From positions 62,001 through 126,000 of the forward strand of contig NZ_JAFMSZ010000003.1 of NCBI RefSeq assembly GCF_017916505.1: a DNA stretch of 64,000 bases, in the 5' to 3' direction. The position numbers were made by a program, and so were the translations under genes. Every line of letters starts with the position of its first letter. The first letter of the stretch is position 1. The DNA comes from Naasia sp. SYSU D00057 (lineage in GTDB: Bacteria > Actinomycetota > Actinomycetes > Actinomycetales > Microbacteriaceae). Shown here piece after piece: positions 8,934 through 17,614 of this stretch. The notes beneath the pieces are model-generated. The model saw nothing but the letters and a program-made list of their open reading frames with translations. It searched no databases and was not told the DNA's origin.

Positions 8934-9914
8934 CTAGTAGTCCAGTGCCCGGTCGACCGCGTCGAGGACGCGATCGGCATCGGGGAGGTAGACCGACTCC
9001 AGTTTCGCCGGTGGGAAGGGCGCGTCGAAGCCCGAGACGCGCAGGACGGGCGCCTGCAGCGCGTAGAACGCCCGCTCCGCCACGGTGGCGGCGATCTCGG
9101 AGCCGAGGCTCGCGAAGCCGGGCGCCTCCTGGGCGACGACCAGGCGGCCGGTCTTCTCCACGGAGCGCAGGATCGGGCCGTAGTCGATGGGGGAGAGGGA
9201 GCGCAGGTCGAGCACCTCGAGGCTCGTGCCCTCCTTCGCCGCGACCTCGGCGGCCTGCAGGAGCACGCTCACCATGGCGCCGTGCCCGAGCACCGTGGCG
9301 TCGGTGCCGCCTCGCGCGACGCGGGTGGTGTGCATCCCGGCGGCCGGCGACTCCAGCTCCACCTCGCCCTTCGGCCAGTAGCGGCTCTTCGGCTCGAAGA
9401 ACATCACCGGGTCGTCGGAGGCGACGGCCTGCTGGATCATCCAGTACGCGTCGTTGGGGGTGCTCGGCGAGATGACCCGCAGCCCGGCGGTGTGCGCGAA
9501 GTAGGCCTCGGGGCTCTCCTGGTGGTGCTCCACCGCACCGATGTGTCCGCCGTAGGGCACCCGGATGACGACCGGGAAGCGGGCGGAGCCCTCGTGCCGG
9601 GCGGTGATCTTCGCCAGCTGGGAGGTGATCTGGTCGAACGCCGGATAGATGAAACCGTCGAACTGGATCTCGCAGATCGGGCGGTAGCCGCGCATGGCGA
9701 GCCCGATCGCGGCGCCCACGATGCCCGACTCGGCGAGCGGGGTGTCGAGCACCCGTCCCGTGCCGAAGCGGGCCGAGAGACCCTCCGTCACGCGGAACAC
9801 GCCGCCGAGCGCACCGACGTCCTCGCCCATCAGCAGGACACGGTCGTCATCCGCGAGCGCCTTCGCGAGTCCCTGGTTGAGGGCCTTCGCCATGGTCCAG
9901 GTGGTCGCGCTCAT
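8934..9914 (-). CDS. bkdB: 2-oxoacid dehydrogenase E1 component, beta subunit
   Basis: Protein of 326 residues of the transketolase-like E1beta family: VLLMGEDVGALGGVFRVTEGL, DTPLAESGIVGAAIGLAMRG and GGHIGAVEHHQES are characteristic. With E1alpha it forms the thiamine diphosphate-dependent enzyme that decarboxylates branched-chain 2-oxoacids and acylates the E2 lipoyl group. The ATG at 9914 overlaps the E1alpha stop (ATGA); upstream in-frame sequence belongs to the E1alpha reading region. It lies 9 bp before bkdC. Confidence 0.92.
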   Translation of the reverse strand: MSATTWTMAKALNQGLAKALADDDRVLLMGEDVGALGGVFRVTEGLSARFGTGRVLDTPLAESGIVGAAIGLAMRGYRPICEIQFDGFIYPAFDQITSQLAKITARHEGSARFPVVIRVPYGGHIGAVEHHQESPEAYFAHTAGLRVISPSTPNDAYWMIQQAVASDDPVMFFEPKSRYWPKGEVELESPAAGMHTTRVARGGTDATVLGHGAMVSVLLQAAEVAAKEGTSLEVLDLRSLSPIDYGPILRSVEKTGRLVVAQEAPGFASLGSEIAATVAERAFYALQAPVLRVSGFDAPFPPAKLESVYLPDADRVLDAVDRALDY

Positions 9915-11044
9915 CGGGCCTCCCCGAAGCCGGCCTCGTAGCCCTGCAGCCACTGCTTCTGCTCACGGGTCACCGGGTGGTCCTCCGCGTAGACGTTGTC
10001 GAAGATGAGCCCCACGTCGGCCGGGCCGAGCGCGAGGGTGCGGCGCCGGACGTCCGCGACGAAGTCTGCGGCCTCCCGGTCCACCTCGGCGAGGTAGGCG
10101 GGATCCACGATGCCGCGCGACTCGAGGTGGTGGCGGTACCGGGCGATCGGGTCGCGCGCCTCCCACTCCGCCAGCTCGTCGGCGCCGCGGTAGCGCGTGG
10201 GGTCGTCGGAGGTGGTGTGCGCGCCGAGGCGGTACGTCATCGCCTCGATGAACCCCGGGCCGCGGCCGGCGCGGGCGTCGTCGAGCTGCTTCGCCGTGAC
10301 CGCGTAGCTGGCGAGCACGTCGTTGCCGTCGATGCGCGTGGCGCGCAGCCCGAACCCGGCGGCGCGGGCGACGAGCGGCGTGCGGGACTGCCGGGTGACC
10401 GGCACCGAGATCGCCCAGTGGTTGTTCTGCAGGAAGAAGACCTGCGGAGTCTGATAGCTGGCGGCCCAGATGAACGCTTCGTTCGTGTCGCCCTGGGAGG
10501 TGGCGCCGTCGCCGAAGTAGACCATGACCGCCTCGTCGCGCGCGGGATCGCCGGTGGCGGCGCCGTCGAAGCCGACGCCCATGGCGTAGCCGGTGGCGTG
10601 CAGCGTCTGCGACCCGATGACGAGCGTGTAGAGGTGGAAGTTGCCGTGCTCCGCCGGCACCCATCCTCCGTGGGTCAGTCCGCGCATCATCCGGATGATG
10701 TCGACGACGTCGACGCCGCGGATCATCGCGACCGCGTGCTCGCGGTACGCCGGGAAGATCGTGTCCTGCGGCCGGGCGGCGTGCGCGGAGCCGACCTGAG
10801 CGGCCTCCTGTCCGAGGCTGGGGGGCCAGAGCGCGAGCTGGCCCTGGCGCTGCAGGTGACCCGCCTCGGTGTCGAAACGCCGGGCCACGACCATGTCGCG
10901 GTAGAACCGGCGGAGCAGGTCGTCGTCGAGCCGCTCCAGGTAGGGCAGGAACTCCTCGGCGGCCGCGTTCGGCTCGAACCGGCCGTCCGGAGCGATCATC
11001 TGCACGGACACGGCGTCGTCCGCGGTCTCGGGCACAGTTCCCAT
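9911..11044 (-). CDS. bkdA: 2-oxoacid dehydrogenase E1 component, alpha subunit
   Basis: Protein of 377 residues with the thiamine diphosphate motif GDGATSQGDTNEAFIWAA...QNN. The acceptor region GHLQRQGQLALWPPSLGQEA and the loop HTTSDDPTRYR are typical of branched-chain or generic E1alpha. It starts the decarboxylation of the 2-oxoacid. The ATG at 11044 gives a normal N-terminus (MGTVPETADDAV). First gene of the bkdABC operon, 68 bp behind the HisC-like aminotransferase gene. Substrate (branched-chain rather than pyruvate) is inferred from family style and from the aminotransferase next to it. Confidence 0.91.
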   Translation of the reverse strand: MGTVPETADDAVSVQMIAPDGRFEPNAAAEEFLPYLERLDDDLLRRFYRDMVVARRFDTEAGHLQRQGQLALWPPSLGQEAAQVGSAHAARPQDTIFPAYREHAVAMIRGVDVVDIIRMMRGLTHGGWVPAEHGNFHLYTLVIGSQTLHATGYAMGVGFDGAATGDPARDEAVMVYFGDGATSQGDTNEAFIWAASYQTPQVFFLQNNHWAISVPVTRQSRTPLVARAAGFGLRATRIDGNDVLASYAVTAKQLDDARAGRGPGFIEAMTYRLGAHTTSDDPTRYRGADELAEWEARDPIARYRHHLESRGIVDPAYLAEVDREAADFVADVRRRTLALGPADVGLIFDNVYAEDHPVTREQKQWLQGYEAGFGEAR

Positions 11045-11112
11045 CCGATCCTTCGTGTCGTCGTGCGGGTCGCGGGAGCGCCGCGGGGCGAGGTCGGGTG
11101 TCGGCACCGGAC

Positions 11113-12219
11113 CTAACCTATCCGCCGGGCCGGAGCGCCCTCGGGGAGGATGCGCACAATCTCGCTCGCGACGCTTAGGAGCTTGTCCACCGACTCCTCC
11201 TCGCCGACGGAGATGCGGATCCCCTCGGGTGGGAAGGCCCGTGCCGAGATTCCGGACTCGTGCAGCAGGTCGGCCACCGCCTCGGTTCCGGCGCCCGCCG
11301 CCAGCCACACGAAGTTGCCGGAGGACACCGGGATCCAGAGGCCCGCGGCCGCGAGCCCTGCGGAGAGCCGCTCGCGGCGGCCGACGAGGATGTCCACGCG
11401 AGCGGTGAGCTCCTCCTCGGCGTCGAGCGCCGCGTCGCCCGCGGCGAGCGCCGCCGCCGTCACCGAGAGCGGGATCGCGGCGGCGCGAGCGGCGTCGAGC
11501 AGCGGGACCGGCCCGATCGCGTAGCCGAGGCGCAGTCCCGCGAGCCCCCACGCCTTCGAGAAGGTGCGGAGGATCACGAGGTTGGGGTAGCGCCCGAGCA
11601 GGGTGGCGCCATCCACGGCGGCGGCGTCGCGGACGAACTCGACGTAGGCCTCGTCGAGCAGCACGAGGAGGGTCTCCGGCACCGCGGCCATGAACCGCTC
11701 GAACTCGTCCGCGGTCACGACGCAGCCGGTCGGGTTGTTGGGGGAGCAGACGAGCACGGCCCTCGTGCGTTCGGTGACCGCGGCCGTCATCGCGTCGAGG
11801 TCATGCCGGCCGTCGGGCAGGAGGGGCACGCGCCTGCTGGTCGCCCCCGCGACTGTGACGAGGCCCGGGTAGGCCTCGAACGAGCGCCAGGCGTAGAGGA
11901 CCTCGTCGCCCGGTCCCGCTGCGGCGTCGATGAACTGCGACAGCAGCGCCACCGACCCGGCCCCCACGTGCACCTCATCGGGGGTGACGCCGTAGCGCTC
12001 GGCCAGCCTCGCCCGCAGGTCGACGGCGGCCGCGTCGGGGTAGCGGTTGATGGCGGCGGCGCGCGCGACGGCCTCCAGGACACCGGGCAGCGGCTCGAAC
12101 GGATTCTCGTTCGAGGACAGCTTGTAGCCGCCCTCGGCGGCCGGCCTGCCCTGCTTGTATGCCGGCAGCGCCATGATCTCGGGGCGGAGCCGGACGGGGG
12201 TACGCGGGGCATCGGTCAC
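11113..12219 (-). CDS. hisC: HisC-like aminotransferase (histidinol-phosphate / aromatic type)
   Basis: Protein of 368 residues, fold-type I PLP aminotransferase. It shows the HisC pattern: [15 protein letters not shown] at the N-terminus, [17 protein letters not shown] and the PLP lysine in [16 protein letters not shown]. It could be histidinol-phosphate aminotransferase, but no other his gene is near; placed directly before bkdABC it may instead supply 2-oxoacids from amino acids (compare the aromatic aminotransferase Pat of corynebacteria, a HisC relative). The GTG at 12219 is supported by a TAGACT -10 box 8 nt upstream; longer starts would run into the divergent gene. Confidence 0.85.
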   Translation of the reverse strand: MTDAPRTPVRLRPEIMALPAYKQGRPAAEGGYKLSSNENPFEPLPGVLEAVARAAAINRYPDAAAVDLRARLAERYGVTPDEVHVGAGSVALLSQFIDAAAGPGDEVLYAWRSFEAYPGLVTVAGATSRRVPLLPDGRHDLDAMTAAVTERTRAVLVCSPNNPTGCVVTADEFERFMAAVPETLLVLLDEAYVEFVRDAAAVDGATLLGRYPNLVILRTFSKAWGLAGLRLGYAIGPVPLLDAARAAAIPLSVTAAALAAGDAALDAEEELTARVDILVGRRERLSAGLAAAGLWIPVSSGNFVWLAAGAGTEAVADLLHESGISARAFPPEGIRISVGEEESVDKLLSVASEIVRILPEGAPARRIG

Positions 12220-12227
12220 GGCGATCC

Positions 12228-12233
12228 AGTCTA
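12228..12233 (-). promoter_or_regulatory. -10 box for a leaderless hisC-like transcript
   Basis: TAGACT on the minus strand is followed after 8 nt by the GTG start codon, so the message probably begins at the start codon. A weak -10-like TAGGTT near 11120-11115 could also start a separate bkd message. Confidence 0.45.
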
Positions 12234-12256
12234 TTTCGCGCCCTTCCGGGGGATGC

Positions 12257-12262
12257 CATAGT
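12257..12262 (+). promoter_or_regulatory. -10-like box upstream of the phage-holin-family gene
   Basis: CATAGT is followed after 6 nt by the ATG at 12269, again consistent with a leaderless message. It is divergent from the hisC-like promoter. Confidence 0.3.
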
Positions 12263-12268
12263 GGAGCG

Positions 12269-12670
12269 ATGCGCAGGTTCGTGATCACCGTCATCGGCAA
12301 CGCGATCGCGCTCTGGCTCACCACCCTGATCGTGTCCGGAATCGGCGTCACGCCGTACCGACCGGACGACTGGGTGGCGACCGTGCTCACCTACCTGCTG
12401 CTGGGACTGATCTGGGGCGTCGTCAACGGCGTCATCGGCAACGCCATCCGCATCGTCGCGTTCCCGCTCTACATCCTCACCCTCGGCCTCATCGCCCTGC
12501 TCGTGAACGGCCTCCTATTCCTCCTCGTCGCCTGGATCAGCGATCTGCTGGGCTTCGGCCTCGACGTGGACGGCTTCTGGTGGGGTGTCCTCGCCGCGCT
12601 CGTCATGGCGATCATCAACTGGGCGATCGGGCTCGTGCTGCGACCGCTCGCAGGACGCCGCCGCCGCTGA
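12269..12670 (+). CDS. Phage-holin-family (DUF) four-helix membrane protein
   Basis: Protein of 133 residues with four predicted membrane helices and a basic C-terminal end (LAGRRRR). It resembles the widespread PF04020 family (named after mycobacteriophage holins but found as a chromosomal gene in most actinobacteria): the stretch [21 protein letters not shown] is the typical family core. It is unlikely to act as a lysis holin here because no phage genes surround it. The role is unknown. Confidence 0.85.
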   Translation: MRRFVITVIGNAIALWLTTLIVSGIGVTPYRPDDWVATVLTYLLLGLIWGVVNGVIGNAIRIVAFPLYILTLGLIALLVNGLLFLLVAWISDLLGFGLDVDGFWWGVLAALVMAIINWAIGLVLRPLAGRRRR

Positions 12671-12672
12671 CC

Positions 12673-13983
12673 TCACCGGATCCGCTCGGCCCGCACGTTG
12701 ACGGCGGTGCCGGAGCCGGCCGGGAACCTGCCGAGCACCTCGGACCGCACCCTCGCCACCCGGGCCTCCTCGCTGCGGTCGGCCATCGCGAGGGTGGTCC
12801 GGTACTGGCCGAGCTCGTGTGCGGGCACCGCTCGGCGTGAGTCGGGCGGTCGTCCGTCGTAGAGCGACCGCGTGACGGTGACGGCCGCCCGGGTGCCGAC
12901 GACGGGACCGGCGAGCGCCGGGACGAGGTCCTCCGCGTGCTCGACTGCGAGCACGGGCACGTCCTCCGGCACGGGCACGTTCGCGCCGGGGGAGCCGAGG
13001 GTCACCACCCCGCCGACCCGGTAGTCGCCCGACTGCGCGAGCCGCGACGCCACCAGCCCGCCCTGCGAGTAGCCGACGAGCACGACGACGTCGTCCGGCC
13101 CGACTCCTGCCGCCCGCAGCGCCGCAGCGGTCGCCGCGAGGGCGTCGCCGCGCTCCCCGCTCATCGCGGCCGCATCGGAGCGCAGGTCCCACGGCTCAGG
13201 CCCGGCATCGAGGCCGAAGTCGGCCGTGCCGGAGATGTACACCGCCACGACGTCCTCCCGGCCGCCCCGATAGCGCTCCACCCGCACCTGAGGTCCGCCG
13301 TCGGCGGGCGGGATGCGCCCCGAGAGCTCGGCGAGGGAGCGTGGCGCCCGCGTCGGGACGGGCGCGGTCGAGATGATCCGCACCGGCCCGACCGGCGGGC
13401 CGCCCGCGGCGAGGAGGCCCCCGAGCAGGACGCCGGCGGCCGCCTCGCGTCCGCCGAATCCGGCGCCGTCGTCGTCCGCCAGCTGCGACACGGCCCAAGG
13501 CACGCGGAGCATGCCTCGAAGGGCGTCATCCGCTCCGCCGGCGAGGAGCCGCACCACGGACACCAGGCGCTGATCGGAGAGGATGCCCCGATTCCCGGAG
13601 TGGAGGGCCGCCCCACCGCCGGCGGCGAGTGCCGCCGCCGCGAGCAGCACGCCCGGCGGAGTCAGCGCGAGGACCGCCGGGCCGAGGACTCCTCCCCAGT
13701 ACGCCGCCTGCTCCACGGCCTCGCCGGAGAGACGCGCGATGCCCGCCTCCGCGATCGAGTACGCGTCGAGCGCGACGGCGAGCAGCACGCCGGTGGCGCG
13801 CAGCCCTCCCGCGATCTCCTCGAGATCCGCCACCGCTGCCGCCAGCGTGGGCTCGCGGGCGAGCGACGCACCGACGGCCTCGACACGATCCGCGAGGACT
13901 CTGCAGTGCGCGACGGCGACGAGCAGGTCCTCCGGCGCGACCGTGATGCGCCCGCCTCCCGAGACGACGAGGGCGTCGCTCAC
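12673..13983 (-). CDS. Predicted alpha/beta-hydrolase with helical N-terminal half
   Basis: Protein of 436 residues. The N-terminal half (to about 190) is alanine-rich and helical, with a hydrophobic stretch near 100-130 and the start VSDALVVSGGGRITVAPEDLL. The C-terminal half is an alpha/beta-hydrolase: the nucleophile elbow GYSQGG (about residue 320) and a late VPAHELGQY that may carry the catalytic histidine. The substrate is unknown. The GTG start overlaps the stop of a small WXG-like gene (GTGA), so the two are translated as a pair. The layout resembles ESX-type substrate proteins with a catalytic C-terminus, but no secretion genes are nearby. It converges with the holin-family gene. Confidence 0.75.
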   Translation of the reverse strand: MSDALVVSGGGRITVAPEDLLVAVAHCRVLADRVEAVGASLAREPTLAAAVADLEEIAGGLRATGVLLAVALDAYSIAEAGIARLSGEAVEQAAYWGGVLGPAVLALTPPGVLLAAAALAAGGGAALHSGNRGILSDQRLVSVVRLLAGGADDALRGMLRVPWAVSQLADDDGAGFGGREAAAGVLLGGLLAAGGPPVGPVRIISTAPVPTRAPRSLAELSGRIPPADGGPQVRVERYRGGREDVVAVYISGTADFGLDAGPEPWDLRSDAAAMSGERGDALAATAAALRAAGVGPDDVVVLVGYSQGGLVASRLAQSGDYRVGGVVTLGSPGANVPVPEDVPVLAVEHAEDLVPALAGPVVGTRAAVTVTRSLYDGRPPDSRRAVPAHELGQYRTTLAMADRSEEARVARVRSEVLGRFPAGSGTAVNVRAERIR

Positions 13984-14186
13984 GGCACCGCGGCCTGGTC
14001 GAGCAGAGCGGCCACGCCGGCGGTGCGGCCGGCGAGGTTCTCGACGACCCGCCGGTACGCCGTCCCGGCGGGGGAGTGCCACTCGACGTCGGCGAGCGCG
14101 GCCACCGCGACGGCCAGTGGCCGGAGCTCCGCGGCCGCGGCGGCCGCCGCCCGCGACGACTCGGGGGTCAGGGGGTCGGGCGCCAC
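13980..14186 (-). CDS. Small WXG100-like helical protein
   Basis: Predicted protein of 68 residues from a GTG at 14186 (VAPDPLTPESSRAAAAAAAELRP...). It is almost wholly helical; the middle reads DVEWHSPAGTAYRRVVENLAG, which resembles the W-x-S/G turn between the two helices of WXG100 proteins. Its stop overlaps the start of the alpha/beta-hydrolase gene (GTGA), strong evidence that it is real and works with it. Actinobacterial WXG-like proteins often pair with a larger partner or toxin. It is shorter than a standard 100-residue WXG100 protein, so the family call is tentative. Confidence 0.6.
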   Translation of the reverse strand: MAPDPLTPESSRAAAAAAAELRPLAVAVAALADVEWHSPAGTAYRRVVENLAGRTAGVAALLDQAAVP

Positions 14187-14330
14187 CCGCCGACTATGAC
14201 CTGCGGGTGGGGGGCTCGCACTGCCGCGCCCGCTTCCGTGTCGTCGGCGCGGGCATGGGCGCTGGGGAGGGTGGGGAAGAATGGTCGGCGGCGTCGCGCG
14301 GCGCCACGATCGGAAACGGAGCCGGAGCAG

Positions 14331-15722
14331 ATGACCTCCCTGCCGCAGCAGCCCCTCAGCCCTCTCGATGGCCGCTACAGCGGTGCGATGGGCCAGCTGT
14401 CCCAGCATCTGTCCGAGGCAGGCCTCAACCGGGCGCGGATCGTGGTCGAGGTGGAGTGGCTCCTCTATCTGACCTCGCACGGCATGTTCGGCACCCGGCC
14501 CCTCACTCCAGAGCAGGCGAAGTCGCTGCGCGCCGCCGCGAGTGAGTTCGGCCCGGACGAGATCGCCGAGCTGGCCGCTCTCGAGGCCACCACACGTCAC
14601 GACGTGAAGGCGGTCGAGTACTTCCTCCGCCGCCGGCTCGACACACTCGGGCTCTCCGCGATCGCCGAGCTCACCCACTTCGCCGCAACGAGCGAGGACA
14701 TCAACAACCTCGCCTACGCGATCACCGTGCGCGATGCGGTCACCACCGTGTGGCGTCCGCGGCTCGTGACCGTGGTCGACGCCCTCCGCGAGCTCGCGCT
14801 GCGGCACCGCGCCGTCCCGATGCTCGCCCGCACCCACGGGCAGCCGGCGACGCCCACCACGATGGGCCGGGAGCTCGCGGTGTTCGTGGCCCGGCTCGAC
14901 CGGCTCGTCGCCAAGCTCGACCGCGCCGAGTACCTCGGCAAGTTCAACGGTGCGACGGGCACCTATGCGGCGCACGTCGCGGCGGCGCCCGACGTCGACT
15001 GGCAGCGGGTGTCCCGCGAGTTCGTGACCTCGCTCGGGCTCACGTGGAACCCGCTGACGACGCAGATCGAGTCGCACGACTGGCAGGCCGAGCTCTACGA
15101 CCTGATGGTCCACATCGGCCGGGTGCTCCACAACCTCTGCACGGACGTGTGGACGTACATCTCCCTCGGCTACTTCCGGCAGATCCCGGTCGCCGGCGCC
15201 ACCGGCTCGTCGACGATGCCGCACAAGGTGAACCCGATCCGCTTCGAGAACGCGGAGGCCAACCTCGAGCTGTCCGGGGCGGTGCTCGGCTCGCTGTCGG
15301 CGACGCTCGTCACCAGCCGCCTGCAGCGCGACCTCACCGACTCCAGCACGCAGCGGAACATCGGGGTGGGCATCGGCCACTCGCTGCTCGCGCTGGACAA
15401 CATCGTGCGCGGCCTCGGGGAGCTGGAGCTCGACGTCGACCGCCTCGCCGCCGACCTCGACGGCAACTGGGAGGTGCTCGCGGAGGCGGTGCAGACGGTC
15501 ATCCGGGCCGAGGTGGCGGCGGGCACCAGCTCGATCGCGAACCCGTACGAGCTGCTCAAGGAGCTGACGCGCGGCCGCAGGCTGGATGCCGCGGGGCTCC
15601 GGGAGTTCCTCGCCGGACTCGACCTGCCGGAGGCGGCGAAGGAGCGGCTCGGCACGCTGACCCCGGCGACCTACGTCGGGCTGGCCGACGAGCTGACCGG
15701 GCTGGTGGCGCGGGAGGTCTAG
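14331..15722 (+). CDS. purB: Adenylosuccinate lyase
   Basis: Protein of 463 residues of the fumarase/aspartase superfamily, of the longer PurB type. The signature GSSTMPHKVNP is present near residue 300, and HDVKAVEYFL and THFAATSEDINN mark the active-site regions. It cleaves SAICAR and adenylosuccinate in purine synthesis. GGAGCAG precedes the ATG at 14331. Its TAG stop overlaps the stop of the convergent small membrane-protein gene (shared CTAG at 15719-15722), leaving no room for a terminator between them. Confidence 0.95.
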   Translation: MTSLPQQPLSPLDGRYSGAMGQLSQHLSEAGLNRARIVVEVEWLLYLTSHGMFGTRPLTPEQAKSLRAAASEFGPDEIAELAALEATTRHDVKAVEYFLRRRLDTLGLSAIAELTHFAATSEDINNLAYAITVRDAVTTVWRPRLVTVVDALRELALRHRAVPMLARTHGQPATPTTMGRELAVFVARLDRLVAKLDRAEYLGKFNGATGTYAAHVAAAPDVDWQRVSREFVTSLGLTWNPLTTQIESHDWQAELYDLMVHIGRVLHNLCTDVWTYISLGYFRQIPVAGATGSSTMPHKVNPIRFENAEANLELSGAVLGSLSATLVTSRLQRDLTDSSTQRNIGVGIGHSLLALDNIVRGLGELELDVDRLAADLDGNWEVLAEAVQTVIRAEVAAGTSSIANPYELLKELTRGRRLDAAGLREFLAGLDLPEAAKERLGTLTPATYVGLADELTGLVAREV

Positions 15723-15952
15723 TGCCCGTCGCGGCGGTCGCCGGGCGGGGTGGTCGTGTCGCCCGTGACCAGCGCGAGCATGGCGAGGATCAGCAGCGAC
15801 GCGATGAAGGCGATGCCGAGGAAGATCGCGGCGAGCCCGAGGTCGCGAGCGGTGAACAGGACCACCAGGCCGGCGAACAGGCCCACCGCGAGGGCGAGTC
15901 CGACGAGTTCGGCGGGCCGGAAGCGGTCGCGCCGGGACGGCTTGGCGCTCAT
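15719..15952 (-). CDS. Small two-helix membrane protein
   Basis: Protein of 77 residues: a basic N-terminus (MSAKPSRRDRFRP), two hydrophobic segments (about residues 15-33 and 40-62) and a short polar tail. I do not recognise the family. The ATG overlaps the stop of the upstream DUF308-like gene (ATGA), so the two form an operon. It may be an accessory of that membrane protein. Confidence 0.7.
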   Translation of the reverse strand: MSAKPSRRDRFRPAELVGLALAVGLFAGLVVLFTARDLGLAAIFLGIAFIASLLILAMLALVTGDTTTPPGDRRDGH

Positions 15953-16542
15953 GCGCTCGGAACCTCCTCGGAGTCGGGCGCCGGCGTCCCGGTCGGGGTC
16001 GACCAGAGGAGCGACAGTGCCGCGATGATCAGGTAGACGCCGACGATCGCGCCGTACGCGCCGATCAGGCCGACGGTGACGACGGGGCTGGCGGGCAGCA
16101 GCACGGCGACGGCGAGCAGCAGCGAGGCGACTCCGACGACGACGCGGTCGCGGGACTGCGGGCCGGCGTCGACGTCCCGCACGCCGAGCACGAGCTCGAG
16201 GGTCCCCGCGAGACCCGCGGAGACGGCCACGGCCGGGACCAGGGCCGCGGCGGCGGCGCCGGTCGAGACGAACAGCAGGGCGATCGCGAGCACACCGGAC
16301 GCGAGCCCGACGACGCCGGAGGCGAGGGTGATCGCGACGCCGGTCTGGGTGGGCGCCGAGCGGGACGCGGACAGTGCGAGGACGAGGCCCTGCAGCAGCG
16401 CGAACACGCCGTACACCGCGAGACCGAAGACGGGCGTGTGATCCTGCGAGAACGTGATGACCACGGCCAGGACGGCCGCCAGCACGCCGCGGATGAGCAG
16501 GACGGACCAGTATCCGCGCCCGTCGTACCGCTCGCGAGTCAC
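15949..16542 (-). CDS. DUF308 / HdeD-like multi-helix membrane protein
   Basis: Protein of 197 residues with five or six predicted membrane helices and a polar C-terminus. It resembles the DUF308 (HdeD-like) family: repeated pairs of helices with small residues, such as GVVGLASGVLAIALLFV and LLPASPVVTVGLIGAYG. The GTG at 16542 (VTRERYDGRGYWSVLLIRG) is chosen because the conserved charged start of the first helix follows at once. Function in actinobacteria is unknown; HdeD of E. coli is linked to acid resistance. It is first of a two-gene operon. Confidence 0.75.
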   Translation of the reverse strand: MTRERYDGRGYWSVLLIRGVLAAVLAVVITFSQDHTPVFGLAVYGVFALLQGLVLALSASRSAPTQTGVAITLASGVVGLASGVLAIALLFVSTGAAAAALVPAVAVSAGLAGTLELVLGVRDVDAGPQSRDRVVVGVASLLLAVAVLLPASPVVTVGLIGAYGAIVGVYLIIAALSLLWSTPTGTPAPDSEEVPSA

Positions 16543-16686
16543 TGCCGCCTCCGTCTGCGACCACCCCTGCGGCGGCCCGGTCCAGCCTACGCCACCGGTG
16601 CTGTCCGTACCCCGTGGGGGACAGGGCGAGGAACGGGCCCGGTTCTGCTCCGTCCACCGCCCGAGTTCGAAGCACCGAGGAGTTTG

Positions 16687-17583
16687 ATGATCGGTGACGA
16701 GACATCGGAGCCGTCTGTGGAGGCGATCGTGAGATTCGGGCTGCACCTTCCCAACTTCGGCGCGTTCGGCTCGGCCGAAGTGCTGGCGGACCTGGCCGTG
16801 CTCGCCGAAGGCGCCGGATGGGACGGGCTGTTCCTCTGGGATCACCTGCTCTTCTGCGAGCTCGACCGGAACGACCACGTCGATCCCTGGATCGCACTCA
16901 CCGCGATCGCAGCGGAAACGTCGACTCTCAGGATCGGGACGCTGGTCACGCCTCTCGCCCGACGGCGCCCGTGGGAGCTCGCCCGCCAGACGGTCTCCCT
17001 GCAGAACTTCTCGAAAGGGCGGCTGGTCCTCGGCGTCGGTCTGGGCGACCCGACCGAGTGGGACTTCCGGCACTTCGGCGATCCCACCGATCCCCGGATC
17101 CGCGCCGAGCAGCTCGATGAGGGCCTCCAGGTGCTCGAGGGTCTCTGGTCAGGCGAGCAGTTCGCCTTCGACGGCGCGCACTACCGCCTGGAGCCGGTGA
17201 CGTTCCTGCCGGCGCCCGTGGCCCCGATCCCCGTCTGGGTGGGCGGCGCGTGGCCGCACCGGAGGCCGTTCCGGCGAGCCGCCCGCTACCAGGGTGTCGT
17301 CCCCTTCGGCGGTGCTGCCGCCGGTCGGCAGGAGCTCCAGGACGTGGTCGACTACGTGCGCGCGCACCGGAGCTCGGACGAGGCCTTCGACGTGGTCGTC
17401 AGCGGGCGCTCCGAGCACGACGCGGATTCGGCGGACAGGATCGCCGGCTTCCAGGACATCGGAACGTGGTGGCTGGAGGACATCAGCCCCCTGCGCTTCG
17501 GCGTCGACTGGCCGGCCCTCGCCGACCCCTGGGACACGGCCGCCCTCGCGGACCGGATCGCCGCCGGCCCCGTCGTGCCCTGA
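16687..17583 (+). CDS. LLM-class (F420- or FMN-dependent) oxidoreductase
   Basis: Protein of 298 residues of the luciferase-like monooxygenase family: RFGLHLPNFGAFG at the first beta strand, GWDGLFLWDHLLF, TLRIGTLVTPLARRRPWELARQ and GRLVLGVGLG are classic. Such proteins use reduced flavin or F420; the substrate cannot be told. AGGAG lies 4 nt before the ATG at 16687; a GTG at 16729 next to the first strand is the alternative. Convergent with dnaB, 31 bp apart. Confidence 0.85.
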   Translation: MIGDETSEPSVEAIVRFGLHLPNFGAFGSAEVLADLAVLAEGAGWDGLFLWDHLLFCELDRNDHVDPWIALTAIAAETSTLRIGTLVTPLARRRPWELARQTVSLQNFSKGRLVLGVGLGDPTEWDFRHFGDPTDPRIRAEQLDEGLQVLEGLWSGEQFAFDGAHYRLEPVTFLPAPVAPIPVWVGGAWPHRRPFRRAARYQGVVPFGGAAAGRQELQDVVDYVRAHRSSDEAFDVVVSGRSEHDADSADRIAGFQDIGTWWLEDISPLRFGVDWPALADPWDTAALADRIAAGPVVP

Positions 17584-17614
17584 CCCTGCGGCGGGGTCCT
17601 CACACCGGAACCCG

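Noticed and set aside
13980-15380. 466-residue minus-strand frame through purB
   Set aside because: Antisense to purB over most of its length; only the last 68 residues, with their own GTG, are kept as the small WXG-like gene.
17582-17598. GACCC/GGGTC hairpin between the LLM oxidoreductase and dnaB
   Set aside because: Only five pairs and no T-run; too weak to call a terminator.
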